A DNA stretch of 7,612 nt from Gallionella sp. (GTDB taxonomy: Bacteria > Pseudomonadota > Gammaproteobacteria > Burkholderiales > Gallionellaceae): NCBI GenBank assembly GCA_017880945.1, contig JADGRM010000104.1:1-7612 (forward strand), in the 5' to 3' direction. Both the position numbers and the translations under genes were made by a program. This document shows, piece after piece, positions 1 to 6,095 of this stretch (position 1 is its first letter; every line of letters starts with the position of its first letter). The notes beneath the pieces are model-generated. The model was not told the DNA's origin. It saw only the letters and a program-made list of their open reading frames with translations, and did not search any database.

Positions 1-333
1 CTCCGGCGTGGCGTCAAAAGTGCGCTTGAGCGCGGTCACCATGTGGCGCGACACCGGGCCGGTGACCAGCAGCATGTCCGCATGGCGCGGGCTGGCGACA
101 AATTTGATGCCCAGGCCTTCGATGTTGTAATAGGCGTTGTTGACCGAGTGGATCTCCAATTCGCATCCGTTGCATGATCCGGCATCGACTTGGCGTATGT
201 TCAGCGCGCTGCCAAATACGCGCAGAATATCCTCCTGTAGCCGCTGCGTATCGACACGCATTGCCTCGTCCGGCAGTGGCGGACTTTCGGTTTTGATACC
301 TGTCTTGATGATCTGTTTGATGAGTTGGTACAT
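1..333 (-). CDS. NADH:quinone oxidoreductase/hydrogenase 20 kDa Fe-S subunit (HyfI/HycG/NuoB family), C-terminus outside window
   Basis: The first 111 residues of a small electron-transfer subunit are visible; the gene leaves the window at base 1. The core reads AGSCNGCELEI at residues 51-61, with C54 and C57 as the CxxC pair that, in this family, supplies two ligands of the proximal [4Fe-4S] cluster. The family hallmark GIKFVASPRHADMLLVTGPV follows at 75-94. The LLVTGPV wording is closer to the group 4 [NiFe]-hydrogenase or formate-hydrogenlyase small subunit (HyfI/HycG) than to NuoB, which usually has a VAG-type segment here, so a membrane-bound hydrogenase-like complex is the better guess. 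The remaining two cysteines, needed for a complete cluster site, lie beyond the edge. The start is the ATG at 333, preceded at 9 bases by GAGG, which belongs to the end of the adjacent repeat. The next minus-strand gene upstream is 269 bases away, across that repeat. Family assignment is firm; the exact complex is inference. Confidence 0.85.
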   Translation of the reverse strand, partial: MYQLIKQIIKTGIKTESPPLPDEAMRVDTQRLQEDILRVFGSALNIRQVDAGSCNGCELEIHSVNNAYYNIEGLGIKFVASPRHADMLLVTGPVSRHMVTALKRTFDATPE

Positions 334-342
334 TTATGAGAG

Positions 343-348
343 CCTCTA
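343..348 (-). promoter_or_regulatory. Ribosome-binding site supplied by a repeat end
   Basis: Read on the minus strand, TAGAGG stands 9 bases before the ATG at 333. These six bases are also the outermost bases of the left terminal inverted repeat of the MITE-like element, matched at 587-592. No other purine-rich stretch lies at a suitable distance. Confidence 0.55.
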
Positions 349-445
349 AAAATTCAGAGTTCGCCCAAATGCAAGGCGCGGAAAAAATTTCGCCGCGCCG
401 CATATGGGGTATATGTAAGCAAGAAATTTTATCCGCAACGCAGCA

Positions 446-566
446 TAACCAGCGACTTGGTTGCCGTTTTTTGGCAACTTAGTGGAATGGCTATAACCAA
501 TGACTTTCCCAGCGTCTTTTGCTGGGTTAGTCAGATGGCTAGTAGTCCTATCAGCAGTTCATCAGT
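446..566 (-). repeat. Hairpin-repeat array, copy A (two full units, minus-strand orientation)
   Basis: On the minus strand this starts ACTGATGAACTGCTGATA, nearly the same as the start of copy B at 6006, and ends CTGGTTATG, as copy B does. Two units of about 50 bases overlap by TATA. Unit A1 (541-492) has outer helix TAGCCA with TGGTTA, middle helix TGACT with AGTCA, inner helix CCCAGC with GCTGGG, and loop AAAAGAC. Unit A2 (495-445) has outer helix TATAGCCA with TGGTTAT, inner helix GTTGCC with GGCAAC, and loop AAAAAAC. The inner stems differ in sequence but both pair perfectly. The array is nested inside the MITE-like element. Confidence 0.75.
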
Positions 567-602
567 TGGGATGAAATCTGGGTTTTTAGAGGTGCCCTTA
601 TT

Positions 603-1856
603 TCAGGAGCGGGGCGGGGGAAGAGCTATCTTGTTATCGGTGCTGTACTGATAGTCGTGGAATATATGCTCGGTGGTCAGGATTTGATAAGTGCCATCGG
701 CATTGCGGTTTGTGGTGTCTTTGAGGCGGTAGGTGTACTGCCCGCAAGTCCAGCAATCATAGTTGCGCATGTGAGTGCACAGACAAGTCTTGTCCTTGAC
801 GGAAATCTTCTTGGCATCGGGATGCAAGGCCACTTCGCGGTTGTATGCATCGATGTAGGCGCAGTGGCCGTTGGCGTCGAGCAGATACCCGAATGCTTCG
901 CAGTTGGGGCGTATGCCGGCGCCGATCGCCGGGCAACTCTTGATCATGCGCATCGGATAGCCGGTCGGTGAAATCATATTGACTTCGATGTCTTCTTCGT
1001 TGGCCTTGAAGTATTCCTGCTGGATCTTTTCCGGGATTCCGCATTCTTTGGCGACGGTAAAGCGCGTCGCCACTTGAACGGCAGCACAGCCTTTCTCCAG
1101 GAAGCCGACTGCGTCGCTACCGGTAAAGACCCCGCCCGCTGCGATCACCGGGATATCCAAATGCTCGGCTTTCAAGTGCGCAACGACCTCTGCCACGATG
1201 GTGTGCAGATCGTACTGCGCCCAATCCATCCCGAAGCCCAAGTGTCCGCCAGCCAACGGGCCTTCCACCACGATGAAATCGGGGAGGCGATTGAACCTGG
1301 CATTTTTGCGAATAAACAACTGCAAGGCACGCACCGAGGAAACGATGATGCCCAGCTTGGCATCGCGGAATCGCGGGTTGTCTTCCATCAATGCGAATGA
1401 TCCGAGATGCAGCCCCGCGCTTAGTGTGATGCCGTCGATCCCCGCATCCAATGCACCACACAGACGCACGCGCAAAGTTTCGCGCGGCGAATTCATGGTC
1501 AATTTTTCCATGCAGTTGACGAAAATCATGCCATCGCCGCGTTTGGCTTCCATGGTTTTGCTGACATGCAGGCGGGTCGATTCGGCCACCTGCGCCAGAT
1601 CGAATTGCACGATCGATTTGTCGGCTTTTTCGATATTGAGCTTGTATTGCTTTTGTTTGACGCTGACGAATTTCGTTTTGTAGTGGCGATCCGTCACGGT
1701 AGGCAACATCGCATCGGAAATATGCCCGATCCCGCCCAACCGGGCGGCTTCCAAAGCCAGTTCGCGACTGGAAATATCCACACCCATACCGCCGATTATG
1801 ATCGGCACCACCTCGCGCTTGCCAAAGCGCAAACGGAAATCATCAACTCGCTTCAT
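603..1856 (-). CDS. Nitronate monooxygenase / 2-nitropropane dioxygenase-like FMN oxidoreductase with cysteine-rich C-terminus
   Basis: This 417-residue protein has the TIM-barrel pattern of the NMO (NPD) family. An N-terminal PIIIGGMGVDIS segment (about residues 18-29) fits flavin-phosphate binding. VVEGPLAGGHLGFG (196-209) carries the family histidine, H205 in this numbering. IPVIAAGGVFTG (235-246) and AAVQVATRF (258-266) complete the phosphate-binding end of the barrel. The family oxidises nitronates or acts as an NAD(P)H:quinone or enoyl reductase, and the substrate cannot be read here. It is longer than typical 310-360 residue members: the last 110 residues hold seven cysteines (C308, C319, C332, C358, C360, C368, C371), including CLC and CWTC pairs that could bind a metal or Fe-S cluster. 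The start at 1856 was chosen over the ATG at 1865 because GGAGG (1866-1870) is 9 bases from the former and directly abuts the latter. It sits between the epimerase and the Fe-S subunit on the same strand. Confidence 0.82.
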   Translation of the reverse strand: MKRVDDFRLRFGKREVVPIIIGGMGVDISSRELALEAARLGGIGHISDAMLPTVTDRHYKTKFVSVKQKQYKLNIEKADKSIVQFDLAQVAESTRLHVSKTMEAKRGDGMIFVNCMEKLTMNSPRETLRVRLCGALDAGIDGITLSAGLHLGSFALMEDNPRFRDAKLGIIVSSVRALQLFIRKNARFNRLPDFIVVEGPLAGGHLGFGMDWAQYDLHTIVAEVVAHLKAEHLDIPVIAAGGVFTGSDAVGFLEKGCAAVQVATRFTVAKECGIPEKIQQEYFKANEEDIEVNMISPTGYPMRMIKSCPAIGAGIRPNCEAFGYLLDANGHCAYIDAYNREVALHPDAKKISVKDKTCLCTHMRNYDCWTCGQYTYRLKDTTNRNADGTYQILTTEHIFHDYQYSTDNKIALPPPRS

Positions 1857-1865
1857 TACTGCCAT

Positions 1866-1870
1866 CCTCC
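1866..1870 (-). promoter_or_regulatory. Shine-Dalgarno that decides the flavoenzyme start
   Basis: On the minus strand GGAGG is followed immediately by an in-frame ATG (1865) and, 9 bases on, by a second in-frame ATG (1856). Only the second has a usable spacing, so the first three codons of the longer frame are probably leader. Confidence 0.7.
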
Positions 1871-2000
1871 GACCGTCCCATATTTAACAAAAGGGACAGA
1901 AATAAATACTGTGCACATGCATTCAGATGCGAAGGATGCCACAAATGGGGTGATACGGAAAGCAAAGCCAGTTTTATGGCATGGACATAAACTGCAAAAA

Positions 2001-2900
2001 CTACTTGTCAAGCAAGTCGTGCAGCGCGTCCGCAAGATTTGTAAAGGAAAATCGATAGCCTTCCGCCATCATCTTCATAGGCAGCACTTTTTGTCCTTCC
2101 AGCAACAGGCAAGCGCGTTCGCCCATGACCGATTTTAACAACATTGCCGGCATAAAGAATGGGGCAGGGCGATGCAGTACTTTCGCCAAGGCCGCCGTGA
2201 ATTCCTTATTCGTTGACGGTTGAGGAGCGGTCATATTGTATGGTCCGCTGGCCTGGGCATCGCGCAGCAGGCTGAGCAACATCCCCACATAATCATCGAT
2301 ATGTACCCAGCTCATCCACTGCTTCCCATCACCCAGACGTGAGCCCAAGCCCAGCTTGAACGGCAGCAGCATGCGTCCCAGCAGACCGCCGCGACGACTT
2401 AATACCAGGCCTGTGCGCAACAGACACACGCGCACGCCAGTTTTTTCCGCATTGAGCGCAGCCTCTTCCCAGGCTTTGCATAACCGGGCGGCAAAATCTT
2501 CACCCGCTGCAGCCGATTCATCAAGCACGGTATCGCCGCGATTACCGTAAAAACCTACCGCCGAGCCGCTCAACAATACGCGGGGTTTGTGCCGCGCTGC
2601 GGCGATGCGCTGCACCAATTTATCTGTCAACGATACCCGGCTATCCGATAGAACTTGTTTGCGTTGCGCCGTCCAGCGTGCATCGACTATCGGCTCGCCG
2701 GCCAGATTGATGATCGCATCGAAGGTCTGATCGGCTCGCCACTCATCAAGCCCGGCCATCGCAAGCACGCTTGCACCGCATTTTGAAGGGACAGAATCCG
2801 GGTTGCGGCTCAGTACCGTCAACTCATGGCCTTCCGCAAGCAGCGCCTTGCAAAGATGCCGGCCGATCAAGCCCGTGCCACCGGTAATCAGAATATGCAT
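2001..2900 (-). CDS. yfcH: TIGR01777-family NAD(P)-dependent sugar-epimerase-like protein (YfcH type)
   Basis: This 299-residue protein is of usual family length (E. coli YfcH is about 297). It opens MHILITGGTGLIGRHLC, a Rossmann GxxGxxG loop with G7, G10 and G13 for NAD(P) binding. Typical family segments follow: INLAGEPIVDARWT, then LLSGSAVGFYG near the middle in the active-site region. The C-terminus is the DUF1731-like tail that marks this family, with GERACLLLEGQKVLP and a final ALHDLLDK. The family belongs to the extended short-chain dehydrogenase/reductases; no reaction is established for most members, so no substrate is proposed. The start is the ATG at 2900, with GGAGGG only 3-4 bases upstream, which is a short spacing. 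The frame stays open upstream to 3266 but that stretch has no family similarity and overlaps bioA. The gene is divergent from bioA across an 87-base gap. Confidence 0.88.
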   Translation of the reverse strand: MHILITGGTGLIGRHLCKALLAEGHELTVLSRNPDSVPSKCGASVLAMAGLDEWRADQTFDAIINLAGEPIVDARWTAQRKQVLSDSRVSLTDKLVQRIAAARHKPRVLLSGSAVGFYGNRGDTVLDESAAAGEDFAARLCKAWEEAALNAEKTGVRVCLLRTGLVLSRRGGLLGRMLLPFKLGLGSRLGDGKQWMSWVHIDDYVGMLLSLLRDAQASGPYNMTAPQPSTNKEFTAALAKVLHRPAPFFMPAMLLKSVMGERACLLLEGQKVLPMKMMAEGYRFSFTNLADALHDLLDK

Positions 2901-2922
2901 ATGCCCTCCGCCTGTAATCAGG

Positions 2923-2942
2923 TTGGATTGCAGACTATCCAA
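2923..2942. promoter_or_regulatory. Operator-like dyad between yfcH and bioA
   Basis: TTGGAT, 8 bases, then ATCCAA form a perfect 6-base inverted repeat in the only non-coding gap between the divergent genes. It is 46 bases before the bioA start and 23 before the yfcH start, so a bound dimer could affect both. It does not match the BirA biotin operator. The regulator is unknown and a chance dyad remains possible. Confidence 0.3.
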
Positions 2943-2974
2943 ACTTTGCCATGCGCGCAAGCAGCAAAACCCGT

Positions 2975-2980
2975 TATGAT
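2975..2980 (+). promoter_or_regulatory. Candidate bioA -10 element implying a leaderless or near-leaderless transcript
   Basis: TATGAT matches the sigma-70 -10 consensus at five of six positions and ends 7 bases before the ATG at 2988, so a normal start point would fall on or beside that ATG. No Shine-Dalgarno is visible before it. No good -35 lies 16-18 bases upstream; TTGCCA at 2946 is 23 away. This is a weak call. Confidence 0.3.
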
Positions 2981-2987
2981 TCTGCGC

Positions 2988-4397
2988 ATGTCGAATCAGC
3001 CTGAAAACAACGCCAATCTCCTTGTCCGCAGCCTCTCTGCGGTGTGGCATCCATGCTCGCAGATGAAGCACTACGAGAATTTTCCGCTGCTGCCGATCGC
3101 GCGGGGTAGCGGTGTTTGGCTGTATGACTATGACAAAAAGCGCTATCTGGATGCAGTCAGTTCCTGGTGGGTCAATCTGTTCGGGCATTGTGATCCGCGC
3201 ATCAGCGCCGCGATAACCGACCAGCTCGGGAAGCTGGAACATGTGATGCTGGCCGGATTTACCCACGAGCCGGTGGTGCAGCTATCGGAACGTTTGCGCG
3301 AACTCGCACCGAAAGGGCTGGGACATTGCTTTTATGCTTCGGACGGCGCATCGGCGACCGAAATCGCATTGAAGATGAGTGCGCATTACTGGCGCAACAG
3401 CGGCAAGCCGGAAAAGATGCAATTCATCAGCCTGGAAAACAGCTATCACGGCGAAACACTCGGTGCGTTGTCAGTGACCGACGTGGCGCTGTTCCGTGAT
3501 GCATATGGTGCGCTGATCCGGCAACAGTCCGCGGTGCCCAGCCCGGACTGGCGCAAAGCCGCTGCGGGAGAAAGTGCCGAGGTTTACGCGCTGCGCTGCG
3601 CGGATGCGCTGGAGCAGCATTTGCAGCGACATCATGCGCAACTGGCCGCCTTCATCATCGAACCGCTGGTGCAGGGCGCGGCTGGCATGGCGATGTACCA
3701 CCCGGTCTACTTGCTGCGCGCGCGGCAGCTGTGTGACGAATATGGCGTGCATTTGATCGCGGATGAGATCGCGGTCGGCATGGGCCGAACCGGCACGATG
3801 TTCGCCTGCGAGCAAGCCCCAGCCACCCTCTCCCCCGACCCCTCTCCCGCAAGCGGGAGAGGGGAGCACGACAGTGCGGGAGAGGGAATAAAGAAAAATG
3901 GAATTACTCCGGACTTTTTATGTCTCTCTAAAGGTATTACGGGGGGTTATCTGCCATTGTCAGTAGTGATGACGCGTGACGAAATCTACCAGGCATTTTA
4001 CGGAGATGAGATGACAAGCGGCTTTTTGCATTCGCATTCCTACACCGGGAATCCGCTGGCGTGCCGTGCGGCACTGGCCACGCTGGATATTTTCGCTCAG
4101 GACAACGTGCTTGCGATGAACCGCAACAAGGCGGCGTACATGAACGAAATAGCAACGCCATTGCGCGAGCACCGCTCGGTACGCAACTGGCGCAACACCG
4201 GCATGATCTGGGCATTTGAAGTGGAGACGTCGCAACACGATTTTGCCCGGCGCTGTTTCGCGCTCGCGCTGGGCAATGAATTATTGCTGCGCCCCATCGG
4301 CAACACGATTTATTTCATGCCGCCGTATATAATCAGCGAATTGGAGATGGATTTGCTGGTAAGCCGTACCTTGCGCATCGTCAATCAACTGAGTTAA
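2988..4397 (+). CDS. bioA: Adenosylmethionine-8-amino-7-oxononanoate aminotransferase (DAPA synthase), with in-frame palindrome insertion
   Basis: This PLP enzyme of biotin synthesis transfers the amino group of S-adenosylmethionine to 8-amino-7-oxononanoate, giving 7,8-diaminononanoate in the cytosol. The BioA signature VWHPCSQMKHY (19-29) and SSWWVNLFGH (58-67) are present, as are SDGASATEIALKM (118-130) and SYHGET (152-157). ADEIAVGMGRTG (258-269) carries the pyridine-binding D259, and LCLSKGITGG places the Schiff-base lysine at K315. The C-terminal FMPPYII is also typical. The length, 469 residues, exceeds the usual 420-450 because residues 278-304 form an extra segment between FACEQA and GITPDF. 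These two blocks are contiguous in E. coli BioA (FACEHA then EIAPD). The insertion is read from a REP-like palindrome and keeps the frame. The start at 2988 gives the BioA N-terminus; an ATG at 2976 is an alternative, and neither has a clear Shine-Dalgarno. dacB begins 5 bases after the stop. Confidence 0.93.
   Translation: MSNQPENNANLLVRSLSAVWHPCSQMKHYENFPLLPIARGSGVWLYDYDKKRYLDAVSSWWVNLFGHCDPRISAAITDQLGKLEHVMLAGFTHEPVVQLSERLRELAPKGLGHCFYASDGASATEIALKMSAHYWRNSGKPEKMQFISLENSYHGETLGALSVTDVALFRDAYGALIRQQSAVPSPDWRKAAAGESAEVYALRCADALEQHLQRHHAQLAAFIIEPLVQGAAGMAMYHPVYLLRARQLCDEYGVHLIADEIAVGMGRTGTMFACEQAPATLSPDPSPASGRGEHDSAGEGIKKNGITPDFLCLSKGITGGYLPLSVVMTRDEIYQAFYGDEMTSGFLHSHSYTGNPLACRAALATLDIFAQDNVLAMNRNKAAYMNEIATPLREHRSVRNWRNTGMIWAFEVETSQHDFARRCFALALGNELLLRPIGNTIYFMPPYIISELEMDLLVSRTLRIVNQLS
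3826..3886. repeat. REP-like palindrome inserted in frame within bioA
   Basis: A perfect 12-base arm, CCCCTCTCCCGC (3839-3850), faces its reverse complement (3853-3864) across two bases. A second nested pair surrounds it: CCCTCTCCC at 3826-3834 and GGGAGAGGG at 3878-3886. This sequence type is a common intergenic palindrome in many beta- and gammaproteobacteria, and its translation gives the familiar SPDPSPASGRGE string. Here it lies inside an enzyme gene, encoding most of BioA residues 278-304. The total extra length is 81 bases, a multiple of three, with no stop codon in the bioA frame. Confidence 0.85.
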
Positions 4398-4402
4398 ACG
4401 AC

Positions 4403-6010
4403 ATGCGAATTTTTTTCATCAAATTGCTTTTTTTCTGCCTGATCGCCACCCGGGCGGTTGCGACCACTTTGCCGGAGCCTGTCAGCGAGGCACTCAAACG
4501 CGCGCATATTCCCCTTTCCAGCGTCGGCATCGTGGTGCAGGAGGCGCACGAGACAACGCCCATCATCAGCCTGAATGCAGAACGGGCGATGAACCCTGCT
4601 TCCACGATGAAGTTGCTCACCACCTTTGCGGCACTGGAAACGCTGGGCCCGGCGTATCGCTGGAAGACCGAGGCGTATCTCAACGGCAAGCTGGAAGATG
4701 GCGTGTTACAGGGTGATCTGGTGTTCAAGGGTTATGGTGATCCGAAGCTGACTGTCGAGCAATTCTGGATGTGGTTGCGCGAATTGCGTCAGCGCGGGCT
4801 GCGCGAGATACGCGGCGACATCGTGCTGGACCACAGCTTTTTTGAGTCTGTCAGCCAGGATCCCGCAGAGTTCGACAATAATCCGACCCGCGCTTACAAC
4901 GTCGGCACCAGCGCATTGCTGCTCAATTTTAATGCGATGCATCTGCACCTGATCCCGAATGACCACTCAACCACTGCGCTGCTGGAACCCGAACTGGCCG
5001 GCTACACGCTGCTCAATCGCATCACCACTTCGACCAGATTGCATTGTGGCGGCGAGGATGCCTACAAGGCGCATCTGGACGGGCACAACATCGTGCTGGA
5101 AGGAAAGATTCCCGCCGCTTGCGGCGAGGCGGATGATTACTTTTCGCTATTGCCGCAAGACGAATATTTCTTCGCGGTGTTCAGCGGGCTGTGGCAAGAG
5201 CTCGGCGGCACGCTGCAAGGCAAGCTGCGTTCAGGAACTGCGCCCGTCGATCAGGTCCCGTTTTCCAAGTATGTCTCGCCGCCGTTATCGGAAGTGATAC
5301 GCGACATCAACAAATTCAGCAACAACATCATGGCACGGCAATTATTTCTGACACTGGGGACGGCAGAAACTGCCAAAGATGTGGTACATGCTGATGCGGC
5401 ACATGTTTCTCAGAGTGCAGTAGGACTGTTGCCCAGTGATAGCGAAGACAGTCGTGACGATTTTTCAAGGGCGCAGGCGCTCAGTGAAACTCCCATTCTT
5501 GCTGGGCAGGAAGGCGGGGATACCGCAGATGCGGATTTGTCAGTCCCATTGGTACCGATGGTGCCGGCAGCTGTGGGCGTTCCGCTGCCAGAAAATATTG
5601 CGCGCAGCACTGCGGTGATGCGGCAATGGTTAAAGACACAACAACTGCAATTCCCCGAGCTGGTGCTGGAAAACGGCGCGGGTCTGTCACGCAAGGAGCG
5701 TATCAGTCCTCTTCATCTTGCCGAGTTGTTGCAGCGCGCCACGAGCAGCCCGTTCTCGGCCGAGCTGGAAGCCTCGTTGCCGATACTGGGCATGGACGGC
5801 ACGGTGAAAAAACGTTTCAAGGATAACGAAATCGCCGGATATGCGCACCTCAAGACCGGCTCGCTGGAAGGCGTGAAATCCATCGCCGGCTATGTAAAAG
5901 CACATAGCGGCAAGCAGTGGGTCGTGGTGTTCATCGTCAATCACCATAATGCCGCTTTGGCACAGCCAGCCCAAGATGCGCTGATCGAGTGGCTGCAAAA
6001 AGGATACTGA
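4403..6010 (+). CDS. dacB: D-alanyl-D-alanine carboxypeptidase/endopeptidase (PBP4, peptidase S13) with expanded loop
   Basis: This is a periplasmic penicillin-binding protein that trims and cleaves peptidoglycan cross-links. A hydrophobic signal peptide occupies residues 1-20, with probable cleavage after AVA. The three catalytic motifs are in order: STMK with nucleophile S67 and K70, SNN at 306-308, and KTG at 484-486. GYGDPKL and ENGAGLSRKERIS are further S13 signatures. The length is 535 residues against about 477 in E. coli. The excess is one stretch, roughly residues 322-396, between ARQLFLTLG and the helix beginning NIARSTAVMRQWL. It is acidic, then rich in Pro and Val, with short repeats. 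The start is 5 bases after the bioA stop with only a weak Shine-Dalgarno, so translational coupling is likely. Two T7 runs lie in the signal-peptide codons. The stop codon lies inside the start of the downstream repeat region. Confidence 0.93.
   Translation: MRIFFIKLLFFCLIATRAVATTLPEPVSEALKRAHIPLSSVGIVVQEAHETTPIISLNAERAMNPASTMKLLTTFAALETLGPAYRWKTEAYLNGKLEDGVLQGDLVFKGYGDPKLTVEQFWMWLRELRQRGLREIRGDIVLDHSFFESVSQDPAEFDNNPTRAYNVGTSALLLNFNAMHLHLIPNDHSTTALLEPELAGYTLLNRITTSTRLHCGGEDAYKAHLDGHNIVLEGKIPAACGEADDYFSLLPQDEYFFAVFSGLWQELGGTLQGKLRSGTAPVDQVPFSKYVSPPLSEVIRDINKFSNNIMARQLFLTLGTAETAKDVVHADAAHVSQSAVGLLPSDSEDSRDDFSRAQALSETPILAGQEGGDTADADLSVPLVPMVPAAVGVPLPENIARSTAVMRQWLKTQQLQFPELVLENGAGLSRKERISPLHLAELLQRATSSPFSAELEASLPILGMDGTVKKRFKDNEIAGYAHLKTGSLEGVKSIAGYVKAHSGKQWVVVFIVNHHNAALAQPAQDALIEWLQKGY
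5378..5407 (+). repeat. 15-base in-frame tandem repeat inside the dacB extra segment
   Basis: GATGTGGTACATGCT and GATGCGGCACATGTT are adjacent and match at 12 of 15 positions, encoding DVVHA and DAAHV. They begin the part of DacB that has no counterpart in standard PBP4. A second short echo, LVP then MVP, lies near the end of the same segment. This suggests growth by slippage or duplication. Confidence 0.6.
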
Positions 6011-6095
6011 TGGAACTGCTGATATGACTACTGATGAAACCACTGGTGAAACGACTAGCCATCTGACTGATGAAACTCCTAGCCATTCCACTAGG
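6006..6095 (+). repeat. 12-base imperfect tandem repeat, opening of hairpin-repeat copy B
   Basis: From 6006 the sequence falls into 12-base steps: ACTGATGGAACT, GCTGATATGACT, ACTGATGAAACC, ACTGGTGAAACG, ACTAGCCATCTG, ACTGATGAAACT, CCTAGCCATTCC, then ACTAGG. The first two steps are also the opening of copy A, apart from one missing base and one substitution. The AGCCATCTG and AGCCATTCC steps are the 5' arm of the hairpin units that follow. The dacB stop codon (6008-6010) is inside the first step. Confidence 0.75.

Larger units (their letters stand above)
343..592. mobile_element. MITE-like element with about 28-base imperfect terminal inverted repeats, interrupted by a hairpin array
   Basis: The left end CCTCTAAAAA (343-352) is the exact reverse complement of TTTTTAGAGG (583-592). 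The pairing continues inward imperfectly: CAGAG and CGCCCAAATG on the left oppose CATC-like and TTGGG-containing sequence on the right. A 7-base dyad, GGCGCGG (375-381) with CCGCGCC (393-399), lies inside, followed by CATATGGGGTATATG-type sequence. If the hairpin array at about 447-565 is removed, GCAGCAT joins TTGGG and restores the mirror of the left arm, giving an element of about 131 bases. There is no transposase reading frame, so it could move only in trans. I could not identify a target-site duplication with confidence. The element fills the gap between the flavoenzyme stop codon and the Fe-S subunit start codon. Confidence 0.65.

Noticed and set aside
14..403. Minus-strand open frame overlapping the Fe-S subunit gene
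   Set aside because: It is a shifted frame of the conserved 20 kDa subunit; its product has no family features, while the chosen frame has CxxC and PRHAD motifs.
1891..1901. AAGGGACAGAA, repeated exactly at 2786-2796
   Set aside because: An 11-base match is expected several times by chance in a window of this size, and nothing around the two copies is similar.
2911..2945. BirA biotin operator before bioA
   Set aside because: There is no TTGTAAACC-type half-site; the dyad present has different sequence and spacing.
2826..2987. Upstream extension of the bioA frame to 2826
   Set aside because: The extra codons overlap the yfcH N-terminus on the other strand and do not resemble BioA; similarity begins near the 2988 start.
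3471..3869. Minus-strand open frame opposite bioA starting MLPSPACGRG
   Set aside because: The start is the reverse reading of the REP-like palindrome, a common source of false protein predictions, and the rest is antisense to conserved BioA codons.
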